This document shows positions 1 through 7,547 of a stretch of DNA of 64,000 bases, one piece after another. Under the pieces are notes generated by a model. It saw nothing but the letters and a program-made list of their open reading frames with translations, was not told where the DNA came from and made no database searches. Numbering within the stretch: the first letter of the stretch is position 1; every line of letters starts with the position of its first letter. The stretch comes from Mycolicibacterium hodleri (GTDB taxonomy: Bacteria; Actinomycetota; Actinomycetes; Mycobacteriales; Mycobacteriaceae), in contig NZ_JACKTL010000073.1 of the NCBI RefSeq assembly GCF_025822245.1, positions 155,333-219,332 on the forward strand. Reading direction: 5' to 3'. The translations under genes were made by a program, and so were the position numbers.

Positions 1-59
1 GTCGCCCTCGCCAGGCAAGGGGTCCGGGCAATCCCGAGGCTTCCGTCGGGGCGTCGACG

Positions 60-75
60 TAGCGGAGCTCCGCTA
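60..75. repeat. 16-bp perfect palindrome downstream of tRNA-Ala
   Basis: TAGCGGAGCTCCGCTA is a perfect inverted repeat located 27 bases beyond the 3' end of the minus-strand tRNA gene. It could form an RNA hairpin at the end of the tRNA transcript, but no T-run follows on the minus strand, so a terminator role is only a guess. Bases 1-59 show no gene. Confidence 0.4.
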
Positions 76-101
76 TGCGGCCCTGACCTGCAATAACTGA
101 G

Positions 102-174
102 TGGAGCTAAGGGGAATCGAACCCCTGACCTTCTCGATGCGAACGAGACGCGCTACCAACTGCGCTATAGCCCC
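102..174 (-). tRNA. tRNA-Ala, anticodon CGC
   Basis: The minus strand folds as a cloverleaf: a 7-bp acceptor stem (GGGGCTA with TAGCTCC), a D-stem GCGC/GCGC around AGTTGGTA, an anticodon stem TCTCG/CGAGA enclosing loop TTCGCAT (anticodon CGC, reading GCG Ala codons), and a T-arm AGGGG-TTCGATT-CCCCT. The discriminator base is A and no CCA is encoded, as is usual in actinobacteria. A C-starting anticodon for Ala suits a GC-rich genome with many GCG codons. No integrated element is seen beside it. Confidence 0.97.
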
Positions 175-223
175 TTGTACCGATAGCAGGCTACCAGTGC
201 CGGTCTCCCGCTAGAAATCCGAG

Positions 224-1297
224 CTACTGACCGGACGCTCTCGGCAGGTCGTACTCGCGCGCGAAGGTCGCGTAGTCGAGGTGTTCGAAGATCGGATCCT
301 CGTCGTCGATCTCCAGAACCACCGACCCTGGTCTGCGTAGCCGCGCCGGGACCACGTCGAATTCCTGGTCCTTGGTGTTCTCGACGCCAAGGTGCGACCG
401 CATCATCCGCTGCGCTCGCCGCCGTCGCACCTGCTCTTCGATGCGGGTCTGCCGCCGAAGGTAGGCGAGGTAGAGGATCGTCACGGCGCCGACCGTGCCG
501 CAGAACCACCAGAACGTCGTCGACACCACGTACGCGGCCACCGCGGTGAGCAGCAGTAGCACCGACATCACCATCAGCACGCGCTTGCGGAACTTGAACT
601 TTCGCGCGCTCACGGCGGCGGCGGTCTTCGTCTCGTAGCTGCGGCGGCGTTCCTGGGACTTCGATCCCGCACCGTGCGAGTCGGTGTCCGCGGCGGCCTC
701 GACGCCCGAGGAATCGTCGACGTATTCGTAGTCGTGGTCCGGATCGTCCTCCGACACCGCCTCGAACTCGTCGGTCATGTCGTCGGAGGCGGCGGTTTGC
801 TCGACCGGAACGTCCTCCTCCGGAGAGTCGACTTCCTGTAGGTCGTCGACCGAGAACGTCGCGGTGTTGTCGTCGAACTCCAGCGGCAGTTCCGGCTCCT
901 GGTCGAACGCCAACTGCGCGGACGCCCCGAGAGGCAGGGCGCCCGAGTCCTCCTCCACGACGTCGACGTCGAGGTACTCGGATTCGGCCTCTACCTTCGC
1001 GGCGGCCATCACCACGACCGTGGTGCGGGGCGCGTTCTCGGGCTCGCGGTCTTCGTCGTCGTACTGGTCGAGGTCGTCGTAGGTCGGACGCCAGGTCGGG
1101 TCGCTGTGGTGGCCGGCGGCCGGCTTGCGCCGTCGCAGCAGTCGCGCGCCGTGCCCGGAGTTCAGCACCCGCGTCGCGAGCGCGACGTCGCTGGTGCGAC
1201 GCACGGTGTCTCGCTTGCTGATCAACATCGGGACCAGCACGAAGAGCCAGAGCACGACGAGAGAGATCCAGAGAAGAGACTGAGGGATGCTTGGCAT
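224..1297 (-). CDS. glpR: Divisome membrane protein GlpR/SepX family (Rv0996-like)
   Basis: This 357-residue membrane protein has an N-terminal transmembrane helix (about residues 7-24), a basic stretch, a long strongly acidic disordered linker (about 70-215), a basic segment, two adjacent hydrophobic helices (about 240-282) and a cytosolic tail. That is the architecture of the actinobacterial SepX/GlpR family. In Corynebacterium the homologue is the membrane receptor of the gephyrin-like protein Glp, which binds FtsZ and links septation to polar growth. Here a Glp-like gene lies two genes upstream on the same strand, with rimJ between, so the pair is conserved as a neighbourhood. A 132-base gap separates it from rimJ and contains an AT-rich palindrome, so it probably has its own promoter. 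The family call rests on architecture and synteny. Confidence 0.8.
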   Translation of the reverse strand: MPSIPQSLLWISLVVLWLFVLVPMLISKRDTVRRTSDVALATRVLNSGHGARLLRRRKPAAGHHSDPTWRPTYDDLDQYDDEDREPENAPRTTVVVMAAAKVEAESEYLDVDVVEEDSGALPLGASAQLAFDQEPELPLEFDDNTATFSVDDLQEVDSPEEDVPVEQTAASDDMTDEFEAVSEDDPDHDYEYVDDSSGVEAAADTDSHGAGSKSQERRRSYETKTAAAVSARKFKFRKRVLMVMSVLLLLTAVAAYVVSTTFWWFCGTVGAVTILYLAYLRRQTRIEEQVRRRRAQRMMRSHLGVENTKDQEFDVVPARLRRPGSVVLEIDDEDPIFEHLDYATFAREYDLPRASGQ

Positions 1298-1365
1298 GAC
1301 GCCGGCTCCTTTCCCCGTGAAGTTAGGTCCGTGACCAGCGCATCCGGGGACGACGCGCCGCGCCT

Positions 1366-1383
1366 AATTACACACCTGTAATT
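1366..1383. promoter_or_regulatory. AT-rich inverted repeat upstream of glpR
   Basis: AATTACA, a 4-base spacer CACC, then TGTAATT form a perfect 7-bp inverted repeat in otherwise GC-rich DNA, about 70 bases upstream of the glpR start and inside the rimJ-glpR gap. It looks like an operator for a dimeric regulator. I cannot assign it to a known mycobacterial factor. Confidence 0.45.
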
Positions 1384-1429
1384 CGCCCCTGACAAGCACA
1401 TTCGCCCCACGAGCCACAACTGCAACAGA

Positions 1430-2083
1430 TTAGGCCCATTTGGCGCGTCCGGCGCGGACCAGCGCCGACGTAGCCGAGCCGTTCAACTCCTCGATCGTGA
1501 TGGCCACCAGCAGATGGTCGCGCCACCCGCCGTCGACCTCGAGGTAGCGCTTGAGCAAGCCCTCCTCGCGGAAGTTCGCCTTGGCCAACACGGCCCGACT
1601 CGGGGCGTTCTCCGGTCGCACCGTCGCCTCGACCCGGTGCAATCCCACCGGACCGAATCCGTGGTCGAGGCCCAGGGCGAGGGCCGCCGTCGCCACCCCG
1701 CCGCCGTTGCGCGCCTTGGCCACCCAGTACCCGATCCACGCCGAGCGCAGCGCACCATGGGTCACGTTCCCGATCGTGAGCTGCCCACACAGCTCCCCGT
1801 CGAGCTCGATCGCATACGGCAGCATCCGCCCCTTCCTGGCCTCCGCACGCAGCCCGGAACAGATCGACGGCCACGACGAAATCGAATGTCGCGCTTCCCA
1901 TTCCATCTCGGCGACGGGCTCCCACGGTTCCAGGTGCGCCCGATCCCCCAGCCGGATGCGGCTCCACACCGCACCGTCGCGCAGCCGGATCGGACGCAGT
2001 CGCACCAGACCCGCGGGCACCCGTAGCGGCCCGACGGACTGCGGCCAGCCCGGGTGCATGGACGACGACGGCCACAAGTTCAT
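1430..2083 (-). CDS. rimJ: GNAT-family N-acetyltransferase, RimJ-like
   Basis: The product has 217 residues. A GNAT fold is visible: an N-terminal strand with 'LVRLRPIRLRDGAVW', the substrate region, 'GYWVAKARNGGGVATAALAL' (the Arg/Gln-x-x-Gly-x-Gly/Ala acetyl-CoA pyrophosphate loop region) and 'LHRVEATVRPENAPSRAVLAKANFREEG', which is typical of the RimJ/RimL branch that acetylates alpha-amino groups. It lies 11 bases after glp and matches the position of Rv0995. The true target is unknown; RimJ acetylates ribosomal protein S5 in E. coli. Location between a divisome protein and its receptor raises the possibility of a non-ribosomal substrate, which is inference. The ATG at 2059 is an alternative start. 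Confidence 0.88.
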   Translation of the reverse strand: MNLWPSSSMHPGWPQSVGPLRVPAGLVRLRPIRLRDGAVWSRIRLGDRAHLEPWEPVAEMEWEARHSISSWPSICSGLRAEARKGRMLPYAIELDGELCGQLTIGNVTHGALRSAWIGYWVAKARNGGGVATAALALGLDHGFGPVGLHRVEATVRPENAPSRAVLAKANFREEGLLKRYLEVDGGWRDHLLVAITIEELNGSATSALVRAGRAKWA

Positions 2084-2094
2084 GATCGGACGCG

Positions 2095-3348
2095 TCAGCC
2101 GCGTTGAGCCAGGAAGGCCACGTCCACGATCTCGCCGGTACGGACCTCCTCGGCCTCACTGGGGACCACGACGAGACAGTTCGCCTCCGCCAGCGTGGCC
2201 AACAGGTGCGACGATGCACCGGGCGCCCCACCAAGCGCCTGCACCAGGTATTCACCGGTGTCCTGATCCCTCATCAGCTGGCCGCGCAGGTAGCCCTTGC
2301 GACCCGCCACCGACGTGATCGGCGACAAGGTCCTGGCCTGCACGACGCGCCGCAGCGGCTGCCGTTTGCCCAGCGACATGCGGATCAGCGGTCTTACCAT
2401 CACCTCGAAGACCACCAACGCGCTCACCGGATTGGCCGGCAACAGGAAGACCGGCACGCCGTCGCGCCCCAACTGACCGAAACCCTGCACCGATCCGGGG
2501 TGCATCGCGATGCGCGACACCTCCATGTCGCCGAGCTCGGACAACACTGCCCGCACGCTCTCGGCGGCCGTGCCTCCGACCGCCCCGGCGATCACCAGCA
2601 CCTCGGCGCGGTTGATCTGCCCCTCGACGACGTCGCGCAGCGTCTTGGACTCGGTGTCCACGATGCCCACGCGGTTGACCTCCGCGCCCGCGTCGCGGCC
2701 CGCCGCGGCCAGCGCATATGAGTTGACGTCGTAGACCTGGCCGTTGCCGGGACTGCGAGACACGTCGACCAGTTCCCCGCCGACGCTCATGACCGACAAC
2801 CGCGGACGCGGATGGACGAGCACCCGCTCGCGCCCCACGGCGGCGAGCAAGCCCACCTGTGCCGCCCCGATGATCGTGCCCGACCGCACGGCGACGTCAC
2901 CGGGCTGGACGTCGTCGCCCGTCCGGCGCACGTAGGCACCCGACCGCACCCCGCGCAGCACCCGCACCCGCGAGTCACCGCCGTCGGTCCAGCGCAACGG
3001 GAGAACCGCGTCGGCCAACGTCGGCATGGGCGCGCCGGTCTGCACCCGCGCGGCCTGCCGCGGCTGCAGTCTGCTCGGCGTCTTGGCGCCCGCCTCGATG
3101 AGACCCATCACCGGAAGGCTGACCTCCCGGTCGCCGTCCTCGTCGTCACCCGCCTCCACGCCGAGGACGTCGACGCTGCGGACGGCGTAACCGTCGATCG
3201 CGGCTTGATCGAACCCCGGAAGCGGGCGTTCGGTCACGACCTCCTCGGCGCACATCAATCCCTGCGCCTCCGCAATGGCCACCCGTACGGGTCTGGGCGC
3301 CACCGCCGCGGCAGCCACCTTCGCCTGCTGCTCCTCCACCGAACGCAC
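2095..3348 (-). CDS. glp: Gephyrin/MoeA-like protein Glp (molybdotransferase fold)
   Basis: This 417-residue protein has the full MoeA/gephyrin-E fold: the N-terminal 'LPGFDQAAIDGYAVRS' segment, the 'RRTGDDVQPGD' loop, the MPT-binding MoCF domain with 'LSVMSVGGELVD' and 'GAVGGTAAESVRAVLSELG', and the C-terminal beta domain. In true MoeA the motif before DGYAVR is usually F-D-N-S-A-M; here it is F-D-Q-A-A-I, as I recall for the Glp subgroup (Rv0994/MoeA1) that works in corynebacterial cell division. The start is GTG. The gene lies 38 bases after galU and 11 bases before rimJ, with the receptor-like glpR next. Retention of molybdenum insertase activity cannot be judged by eye. Confidence 0.8.
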   Translation of the reverse strand: MRSVEEQQAKVAAAAVAPRPVRVAIAEAQGLMCAEEVVTERPLPGFDQAAIDGYAVRSVDVLGVEAGDDEDGDREVSLPVMGLIEAGAKTPSRLQPRQAARVQTGAPMPTLADAVLPLRWTDGGDSRVRVLRGVRSGAYVRRTGDDVQPGDVAVRSGTIIGAAQVGLLAAVGRERVLVHPRPRLSVMSVGGELVDVSRSPGNGQVYDVNSYALAAAGRDAGAEVNRVGIVDTESKTLRDVVEGQINRAEVLVIAGAVGGTAAESVRAVLSELGDMEVSRIAMHPGSVQGFGQLGRDGVPVFLLPANPVSALVVFEVMVRPLIRMSLGKRQPLRRVVQARTLSPITSVAGRKGYLRGQLMRDQDTGEYLVQALGGAPGASSHLLATLAEANCLVVVPSEAEEVRTGEIVDVAFLAQRG

Positions 3349-3386
3349 TCGTGCGCCTTTCTCCAGTCATGGAGCCCGCGCGCAAG

Positions 3387-4301
3387 TCAGTTGGCGCTCA
3401 GGCCCAATCGCTCGACCAACCAGCGCCGCAGCTCCGGTCCGTAGTCGTCACGCTCCAATGCAAAGTCAACCGCAGCCTTCAGGTAGCCGCCGGGATTTCC
3501 CAGGTCGTGTCGAGAACCGCGGTGCACCACCACGTGAACGGGATGCCCCTCGGCGATCAGCAGGGCGATCGCGTCGGTCAGCTGGATCTCTCCGCCGACG
3601 CCACGTTCGACTCGGCGCAGGGCGTCGAAGATCGCGCGGTCCAACACGTACCGACCCGCCGCCGCGTACAGCGACGGGGCGTCCTCCGCCTTCGGCTTCT
3701 CGACCATGCCCTTGACGCGCAACACATTTGGGTTCACCGCGTCGGGAACCACCTCGACGTCGAACACTCCGTAGGCGCTGATTTCGTCGGCAGGCACCTC
3801 GATGGCGCACAGCACCGATCCCCCACGCTTCGCGCGCACCTTCGACATGGTCTCCAACACACCGGTCGGCAACACCAGGTCGTCGGGCAGCAACACGGCC
3901 ACGGCGTCCTCGTCGTCGTCCAAGCTGGGTTCGACGCAGCTGACGGCGTGCCCGAGACCCAACGGTTCGGCCTGCACTACGGACTCGACCTTGATCAGAC
4001 CCGGCGCTCGACGCACCTTCTCCAACATCACCGTCTTGCCGCGGGCCTCGAGGGTCCCCTCGAGAATGAGGTCCTCGACGAAGTGCGCGACGACGCCGTC
4101 CTTGCCCGCGGAGGTGACGATGATGAGCCGCTCGGCACCCGCTTCGGCGGCCTCCGCGGCGACGAGTTCGATGCCCGGGGTGTCGACGACGGGCAGCAAC
4201 TCCTTCGGCACCGTCTTCGTCGCAGGTAGAAAGCGTGTCCCCAAACCGGCAGCCGGAACGATCGCGGTGCGTGGAATCGGCACCAAAGCCCGTGTCGTCA
4301 T
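3387..4301 (-). CDS. galU: UTP-glucose-1-phosphate uridylyltransferase
   Basis: GalU (304 residues) makes UDP-glucose from UTP and glucose-1-phosphate for glycan, trehalose and cell-wall precursors. The N-terminal nucleotide-binding loop 'VPAAGLGTRFLPATK' (residues 15-29), 'PVVDTPGIELV', 'QAEPLGLGHAVSC' and 'GGEIQLTDAIALL' are all present and the length is standard. ATG start. It is the first gene of the galU-glp-rimJ group and is divergent from the 5-formyltetrahydrofolate cyclo-ligase gene, with 73 bases between them that should hold both promoters. Confidence 0.96.
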   Translation of the reverse strand: MTTRALVPIPRTAIVPAAGLGTRFLPATKTVPKELLPVVDTPGIELVAAEAAEAGAERLIIVTSAGKDGVVAHFVEDLILEGTLEARGKTVMLEKVRRAPGLIKVESVVQAEPLGLGHAVSCVEPSLDDDEDAVAVLLPDDLVLPTGVLETMSKVRAKRGGSVLCAIEVPADEISAYGVFDVEVVPDAVNPNVLRVKGMVEKPKAEDAPSLYAAAGRYVLDRAIFDALRRVERGVGGEIQLTDAIALLIAEGHPVHVVVHRGSRHDLGNPGGYLKAAVDFALERDDYGPELRRWLVERLGLSAN

Positions 4302-4374
4302 CGTTCACACCATAACGTCATCGGCCGCTCGCAACCGGCTGAGCCCTGCCGGGTCGGCGTGACATCGTGAACTC

Positions 4375-4953
4375 GTGCCACCGACGAAGGCCGAGATACG
4401 CACCGCCATCCTGTCCGCTCGCCGTGCCGTCCCCGACGACGTGCGGCGTTCGGAGTCCGACGAACTGCGCCAACGCCTGACCGAGCTGACTCGAGCCGGT
4501 GACACCGTGTGCGCGTACGTGCCCGTCGGATCCGAGCCCGGTTCCGTCGCCATCCTGGACACCTTGGTCGCGTCGGGCGTCCGCGTACTGCTTCCCGTCG
4601 CCCGTACGGACGAGACCGGCCAGCCACGGCCGTTGGCCTGGGGCGACTATCGCGGCGAGCTGGTAACCGCCCGCTTCGGCCTCCGCGAACCACCGGCGCC
4701 GCACCTGCCTGCGGCGGCGATCGGAACGGCGTCGACGGTCGTCGTGCCCGCGCTGGCCGTCGACCGCGTCGGCAGCCGGCTGGGCCGGGGCGCCGGATTC
4801 TACGATCGGAGCCTGGCCATGGCCGACGTCGCGGCGCGGCTGATCGCGATGGTCCGGGACGACGAGGTCCTCGACCGGCTCCCGGCCGAGCCGCACGACG
4901 TCCCGATGACCCACGCCCTGACCCCGGGTGACGGGCTAGTAGAACTCGGCTGA
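4375..4953 (+). CDS. 5-formyltetrahydrofolate cyclo-ligase
   Basis: The product (192 residues) belongs to the MTHFS family, which converts 5-formyl-THF to 5,10-methenyl-THF with ATP. It has the N-terminal 'KAEIRTAILSARRAV' helix, 'VCAYVPVGSEPGS', and the C-terminal phosphate loop 'RLGRGAGFYDRSL' with the G-R-G-x-G-x-Y-D-R signature. The GTG at 4375 is taken as start because translation from it gives the standard N-terminus and it sits just past the galU divergence. It corresponds to Rv0992c. Confidence 0.94.
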   Translation: MPPTKAEIRTAILSARRAVPDDVRRSESDELRQRLTELTRAGDTVCAYVPVGSEPGSVAILDTLVASGVRVLLPVARTDETGQPRPLAWGDYRGELVTARFGLREPPAPHLPAAAIGTASTVVVPALAVDRVGSRLGRGAGFYDRSLAMADVAARLIAMVRDDEVLDRLPAEPHDVPMTHALTPGDGLVELG

Positions 4954-4998
4954 CCGGCCGCCGGCGTCCGCGGGAATGGCGTGGGGCGCGTAGCGGTT

Positions 4999-5025
4999 CT
5001 AGCACTTGAGCAGCTAGAGTGCTAA
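4999..5025 (+). promoter_or_regulatory. CIRCE element (HrcA operator)
   Basis: CTAGCACTT, nine bases, then GAGTGCTAA reproduces the CIRCE consensus (TTAGCACTC-N9-GAGTGCTAA): the right arm is perfect and the left arm matches 7 of 9. It ends 29 bases before the GTG of the zinc-ribbon chaperone gene. HrcA would repress this gene under non-stress conditions, which agrees with the reported HrcA control of the M. tuberculosis homologue Rv0991c. Confidence 0.92.
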
Positions 5026-5054
5026 CAGGTTTGTTCATTTTTCCGGAGGTTTTG

Positions 5055-5435
5055 GTGCCGACCTATTCGTACGCTTGTACCGAGTGCGACAACCGTTTCG
5101 ACGCGGTGCAGGCATTCACAGATGACGCGTTGACCACGTGCCCGAAGTGCTCGGGACGGTTGCGCAAGCTCTTTGGCTCGGTGGGCGTGGTGTTCAAGGG
5201 CAGCGGCTTCTACCGCAACGACAGCCGGGACACCTCCAAGAGCACCATCAACGGCTCCGGTGGCGGCGGCGACTCGTCGGGTTCCTCGGAGAAGTCGTCG
5301 GACAAGCCCGCCGAGAAGTCGTCGTCGACGGAGAAGTCCGCGAGCTCGTCGTCCAGCTCCGACAAGTCGGGTTCCAGCTCCAGCTCCACCTCGTCGTCGA
5401 GCAAGCCGGCGTCCACGCCGGCCGCGTCCAGCTAG
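5055..5435 (+). CDS. ruc: Zinc-ribbon redox chaperone, Ruc-like (FmdB family)
   Basis: This protein (126 residues from GTG 5055) starts with an FmdB-type zinc ribbon: 'PTYSYACTECDNRFD' supplies CxxC and 'LTTCPKCSGRLRKLFGS' the second CxxC. The last 70 or so residues are a Ser/Lys/Glu-rich disordered tail. This matches the M. tuberculosis protein Rv0991c, described as a redox-regulated chaperone with an unstructured C-terminus, where oxidation of the cysteines releases zinc and activates chaperone function. GTG 5055 is preferred to an upstream ATG at 5019 because GGAGG lies 5 bases before it and the CIRCE element overlaps 5019. It is the only gene in the window under a CIRCE site. Confidence 0.88.
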   Translation: MPTYSYACTECDNRFDAVQAFTDDALTTCPKCSGRLRKLFGSVGVVFKGSGFYRNDSRDTSKSTINGSGGGGDSSGSSEKSSDKPAEKSSSTEKSASSSSSSDKSGSSSSSTSSSSKPASTPAASS

Positions 5436-5499
5436 CAGTTATCCACAGGGCGCGGCGCACCCCCTGCCACGTCGCCGCCCGGCTGCCTAGCGTGGCCGC

Positions 5500-6156
5500 A
5501 TGGGGGAATCACTCAATCCGTCTCTGACGTCGCGCCTTGCCGCAGGCTTGCGGCCGGACTGGACGCGCACCGTGATGGCCCGGCGCGTCGCCGCCGGAGC
5601 GCTCGTTCTGTTGGCCGCGGCAGCGGCATTGCGGCCCGACCCGTCCCAGGGCCGCTCCGACGTCGTCGTGGCGACACGTGACCTGGCACCCGGCGTCGAA
5701 CTGGTGGCCGCCGACCTCCGCGTCGAATCCCGTGCGGTGAGCACGATTCCGGACGGCGCCACCACGACCGGCGCCGATCTGATCGGTGCCACGCTCGCCG
5801 GGCCGGCACGCCGCGGGGAGGTGCTCACCGACGTCCGGGTGATGAGCTCCCGCCTCGCCGACGCGACCGCCGGTCCGGACGCCCGCATCGTGCCCGTTCA
5901 TCCGACGGACGTCGCGCTGCTCGACTTGGTGCGCACGGGCGACGTGGTCGACGTCCTGGCCGTCTCCGATTCCGCCGGCGGCTCGGGCGACGAGCGCTCG
6001 CGCGTGGTGGCCACCAACGCGATCGTGGTGCTGGTCTCGAGCACGTCCATGGACCGGGGCCGCGACGGCGTGGTGCTGGTGGCGCTGCCCGTCCTGAAGG
6101 CCAACGAGGTCGCCGGTGCGTCGCTGACCCAGGCGATCACCCTCACCTTCCACTGA
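5500..6156 (+). CDS. SAF-domain protein, CpaB/RcpC-like
   Basis: The product has 218 residues: a cytosolic N-terminus, one transmembrane helix (about residues 28-45), then an extracytoplasmic SAF domain with 'VVVATRDLAPGVELVAADLRVESRAV' and 'GPARRGEVLTDVRV', followed by an RcpC-like beta region. CpaB/RcpC proteins help assemble Flp/tight-adherence pili, but no tad genes lie nearby, so a pilus role is not supported by context. It is equivalent in position to Rv0990c. The function is not known to me; it may be a cell-surface carbohydrate-binding or assembly factor. Confidence 0.75.
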   Translation: MGESLNPSLTSRLAAGLRPDWTRTVMARRVAAGALVLLAAAAALRPDPSQGRSDVVVATRDLAPGVELVAADLRVESRAVSTIPDGATTTGADLIGATLAGPARRGEVLTDVRVMSSRLADATAGPDARIVPVHPTDVALLDLVRTGDVVDVLAVSDSAGGSGDERSRVVATNAIVVLVSSTSMDRGRDGVVLVALPVLKANEVAGASLTQAITLTFH

Positions 6157-6233
6157 CTGCACCGACGATCGGGCTAGCGTTGCCGCAGGGGGTCATGGCG
6201 GTCGGCCTGACCACACATTGGAAGGAGGCATCC

Positions 6234-6680
6234 GTGCTCAAGGGATTCAAGGAGTTCCTCTCCCGCGGCAACATCGTCGACCTGTCGGTCGCAGTCGTCA
6301 TCGGCACCGCGTTCTCGGCACTGGTCAAGACGTTCACCGACGCGATCATCACGCCGCTCACCAGTCGGATTGGGGCCAGCAGCACCGACGTCGGCATCCT
6401 GAAGGTGTCCATCGGCGGTGGGCAGGTCATCGACCTGAACCTGCTGATCTCGGCGGCAATCAACTTCATCCTGGTCGCCGCCGTCGTCTACTTCTTCGTG
6501 GTCGTGCCGTACAACAGGCTGCGCAAGAAGGGCGAGGTCGAGCAGGCTCAGGACACTGAGCTGAGTCTGCTCACCGAGATTCGCAACCTCATGAAGGACG
6601 GCGTCAGCGCCGAGACGGTCACCGGACCCGGCACCGGTCCCAGCCCCGACACCGCGAAGAACACCAGCGCCGACAAGTAG
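6234..6680 (+). CDS. mscL: Large-conductance mechanosensitive channel MscL
   Basis: The product (148 residues) is the homopentameric turgor-release channel of the inner membrane. It has the amphipathic N-terminus 'LKGFKEFLSRGNIVDLSVAVVIGTAFSALVKTF' region with the pore helix TM1, a periplasmic loop, TM2 'INFILVAAVVYFFVVVPYNRL' and a cytosolic C-terminal helix with a disordered tail. GTG 6234 is chosen since GAAGGAGG lies 7 bases upstream and the protein then begins as in other MscL proteins; an upstream in-frame start at 6180 would add 18 unrelated residues. It is closed by a strong terminator. Confidence 0.95.
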   Translation: MLKGFKEFLSRGNIVDLSVAVVIGTAFSALVKTFTDAIITPLTSRIGASSTDVGILKVSIGGGQVIDLNLLISAAINFILVAAVVYFFVVVPYNRLRKKGEVEQAQDTELSLLTEIRNLMKDGVSAETVTGPGTGPSPDTAKNTSADK

Positions 6681-6690
6681 CGCATACGAA

Positions 6691-6723
6691 AACAGCCCCC
6701 GGCCGCGCTGGCCGGGGGCTGTT
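6691..6723. terminator. Bidirectional hairpin terminator between mscL and msp porin
   Basis: A perfect 14-bp stem (AACAGCCCCCGGCC with its complement) with a 5-base loop GCGCT sits 10 bases after the mscL stop and 17 bases beyond the end of the convergent porin gene. T-rich sequence follows on the plus strand (TTCTCGTT) and A-rich sequence precedes it, so it can end transcription in both directions. Confidence 0.9.
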
Positions 6724-6740
6724 CTCGTTGAACTAGGGAG

Positions 6741-7364
6741 TTAGTTCATGTTCCACGGTTCGCCGTACGTGGTGACGCTGTCACCCGTCGACGCGATGAG
6801 GCGGGCGAACGGACGCAGGAGCACGCCGCCGGCGGCGCCGGTGACCGTTCCGTGAGCGTTCGAGACCGCGACGCCACCGGATGCACCCTTGACGTCGACC
6901 GAGAAGGTCGCGACTTCCTGGATGCCGGGGCCGTTGCCGAGGTCGGCGCTGATGGACACACCCGGGAAGAGGTTCGGGGTGATGACCTGCAGCGGGTTCG
7001 CCGGCGTCGCATCGTCGAGCAGGATGTTCGGAGTGGTGTAGCTGAAGTTGATGCCAACGCCCAGCGACCAGGGGAAGCCGATCTGGTAGCCCAGCTCCAG
7101 CGTGCCGTCGAACTCGTCGGCACCGGGGCCGACGACGGTGTACTTGGCGCGGCCCGAGTGGAACCACTCGCGGGTCAGGCGGTTGCGGTCAAGCGGGAAG
7201 ACACCGTTGAGGAAGGTGTCCCACTGCTGAACCGTCAGCGTCCGGTCCTGGCCGTCGACCAGGCTCAGCTCGTTGTCCAAGCCTGCGTGAGAGGTGCCCG
7301 TGCTGGTGAGGAGCGCCGCGATCGCTGCTACCAGAGCGACCAGCACCCGACTGATTGCCTTCAT
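6741..7364 (-). CDS. MspA-family outer-membrane porin
   Basis: This 207-residue precursor has a Sec signal (residues 1-27 ending TSTGTSHA) and a 180-residue mature chain that follows M. smegmatis MspA almost residue for residue as I recall it ('GLDNELSLVDGQDRTLTVQQ' at the start, 'VTTYGEPWNMN' at the end). MspA forms an octameric pore through the mycolate outer membrane for nutrients. The constriction acids D90 and D91 of the mature protein are kept, but the following loop is four residues shorter and the MspA D93 position is Thr. RBS AGGGAGA lies before ATG. The neighbourhood (moaB2-pepD-mprAB upstream) is that of mspC in M. smegmatis, so orthology with mspC is likely. Confidence 0.95.
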   Translation of the reverse strand: MKAISRVLVALVAAIAALLTSTGTSHAGLDNELSLVDGQDRTLTVQQWDTFLNGVFPLDRNRLTREWFHSGRAKYTVVGPGADEFDGTLELGYQIGFPWSLGVGINFSYTTPNILLDDATPANPLQVITPNLFPGVSISADLGNGPGIQEVATFSVDVKGASGGVAVSNAHGTVTGAAGGVLLRPFARLIASTGDSVTTYGEPWNMN

Positions 7365-7518
7365 GTTCTCCCTAGCTGTCGTGACGGACCTTGCGGTCCG
7401 TGTTCCTGTGAGTGCCCGGCTCTACGGCTAAGCCTGACACCCCGCAAGAGGTTGATGTGAGGGGAATTAGAAATCCCACATGCTGTTCTTACGTAATGCT
7501 CATCGTTAGACAGCGAGA

Positions 7519-7547
7519 AACATAACGGCGAGGCATCCACCCGGCAA
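7519..7547 (-). promoter_or_regulatory. Candidate SigA promoter for the porin gene
   Basis: On the minus strand TTGCCG (-35) and TATGTT (-10) are spaced by 17 bases, which would start a transcript near 7512 and give a leader of about 150 bases. Four of six bases match each consensus box. It was found by eye; other promoters further upstream near the CRP site are possible. Confidence 0.4.

Noticed and set aside
102..174. tRNA-Ala as an integration site
   Set aside because: No integrase, no direct repeat of the tRNA end and no foreign-looking genes follow.
2095..3348. Calling this gene simply moeA for molybdenum cofactor synthesis
   Set aside because: Sequence at the DGYAVR motif and the neighbouring receptor-like gene fit the divisome Glp subgroup better, though enzyme activity cannot be excluded.
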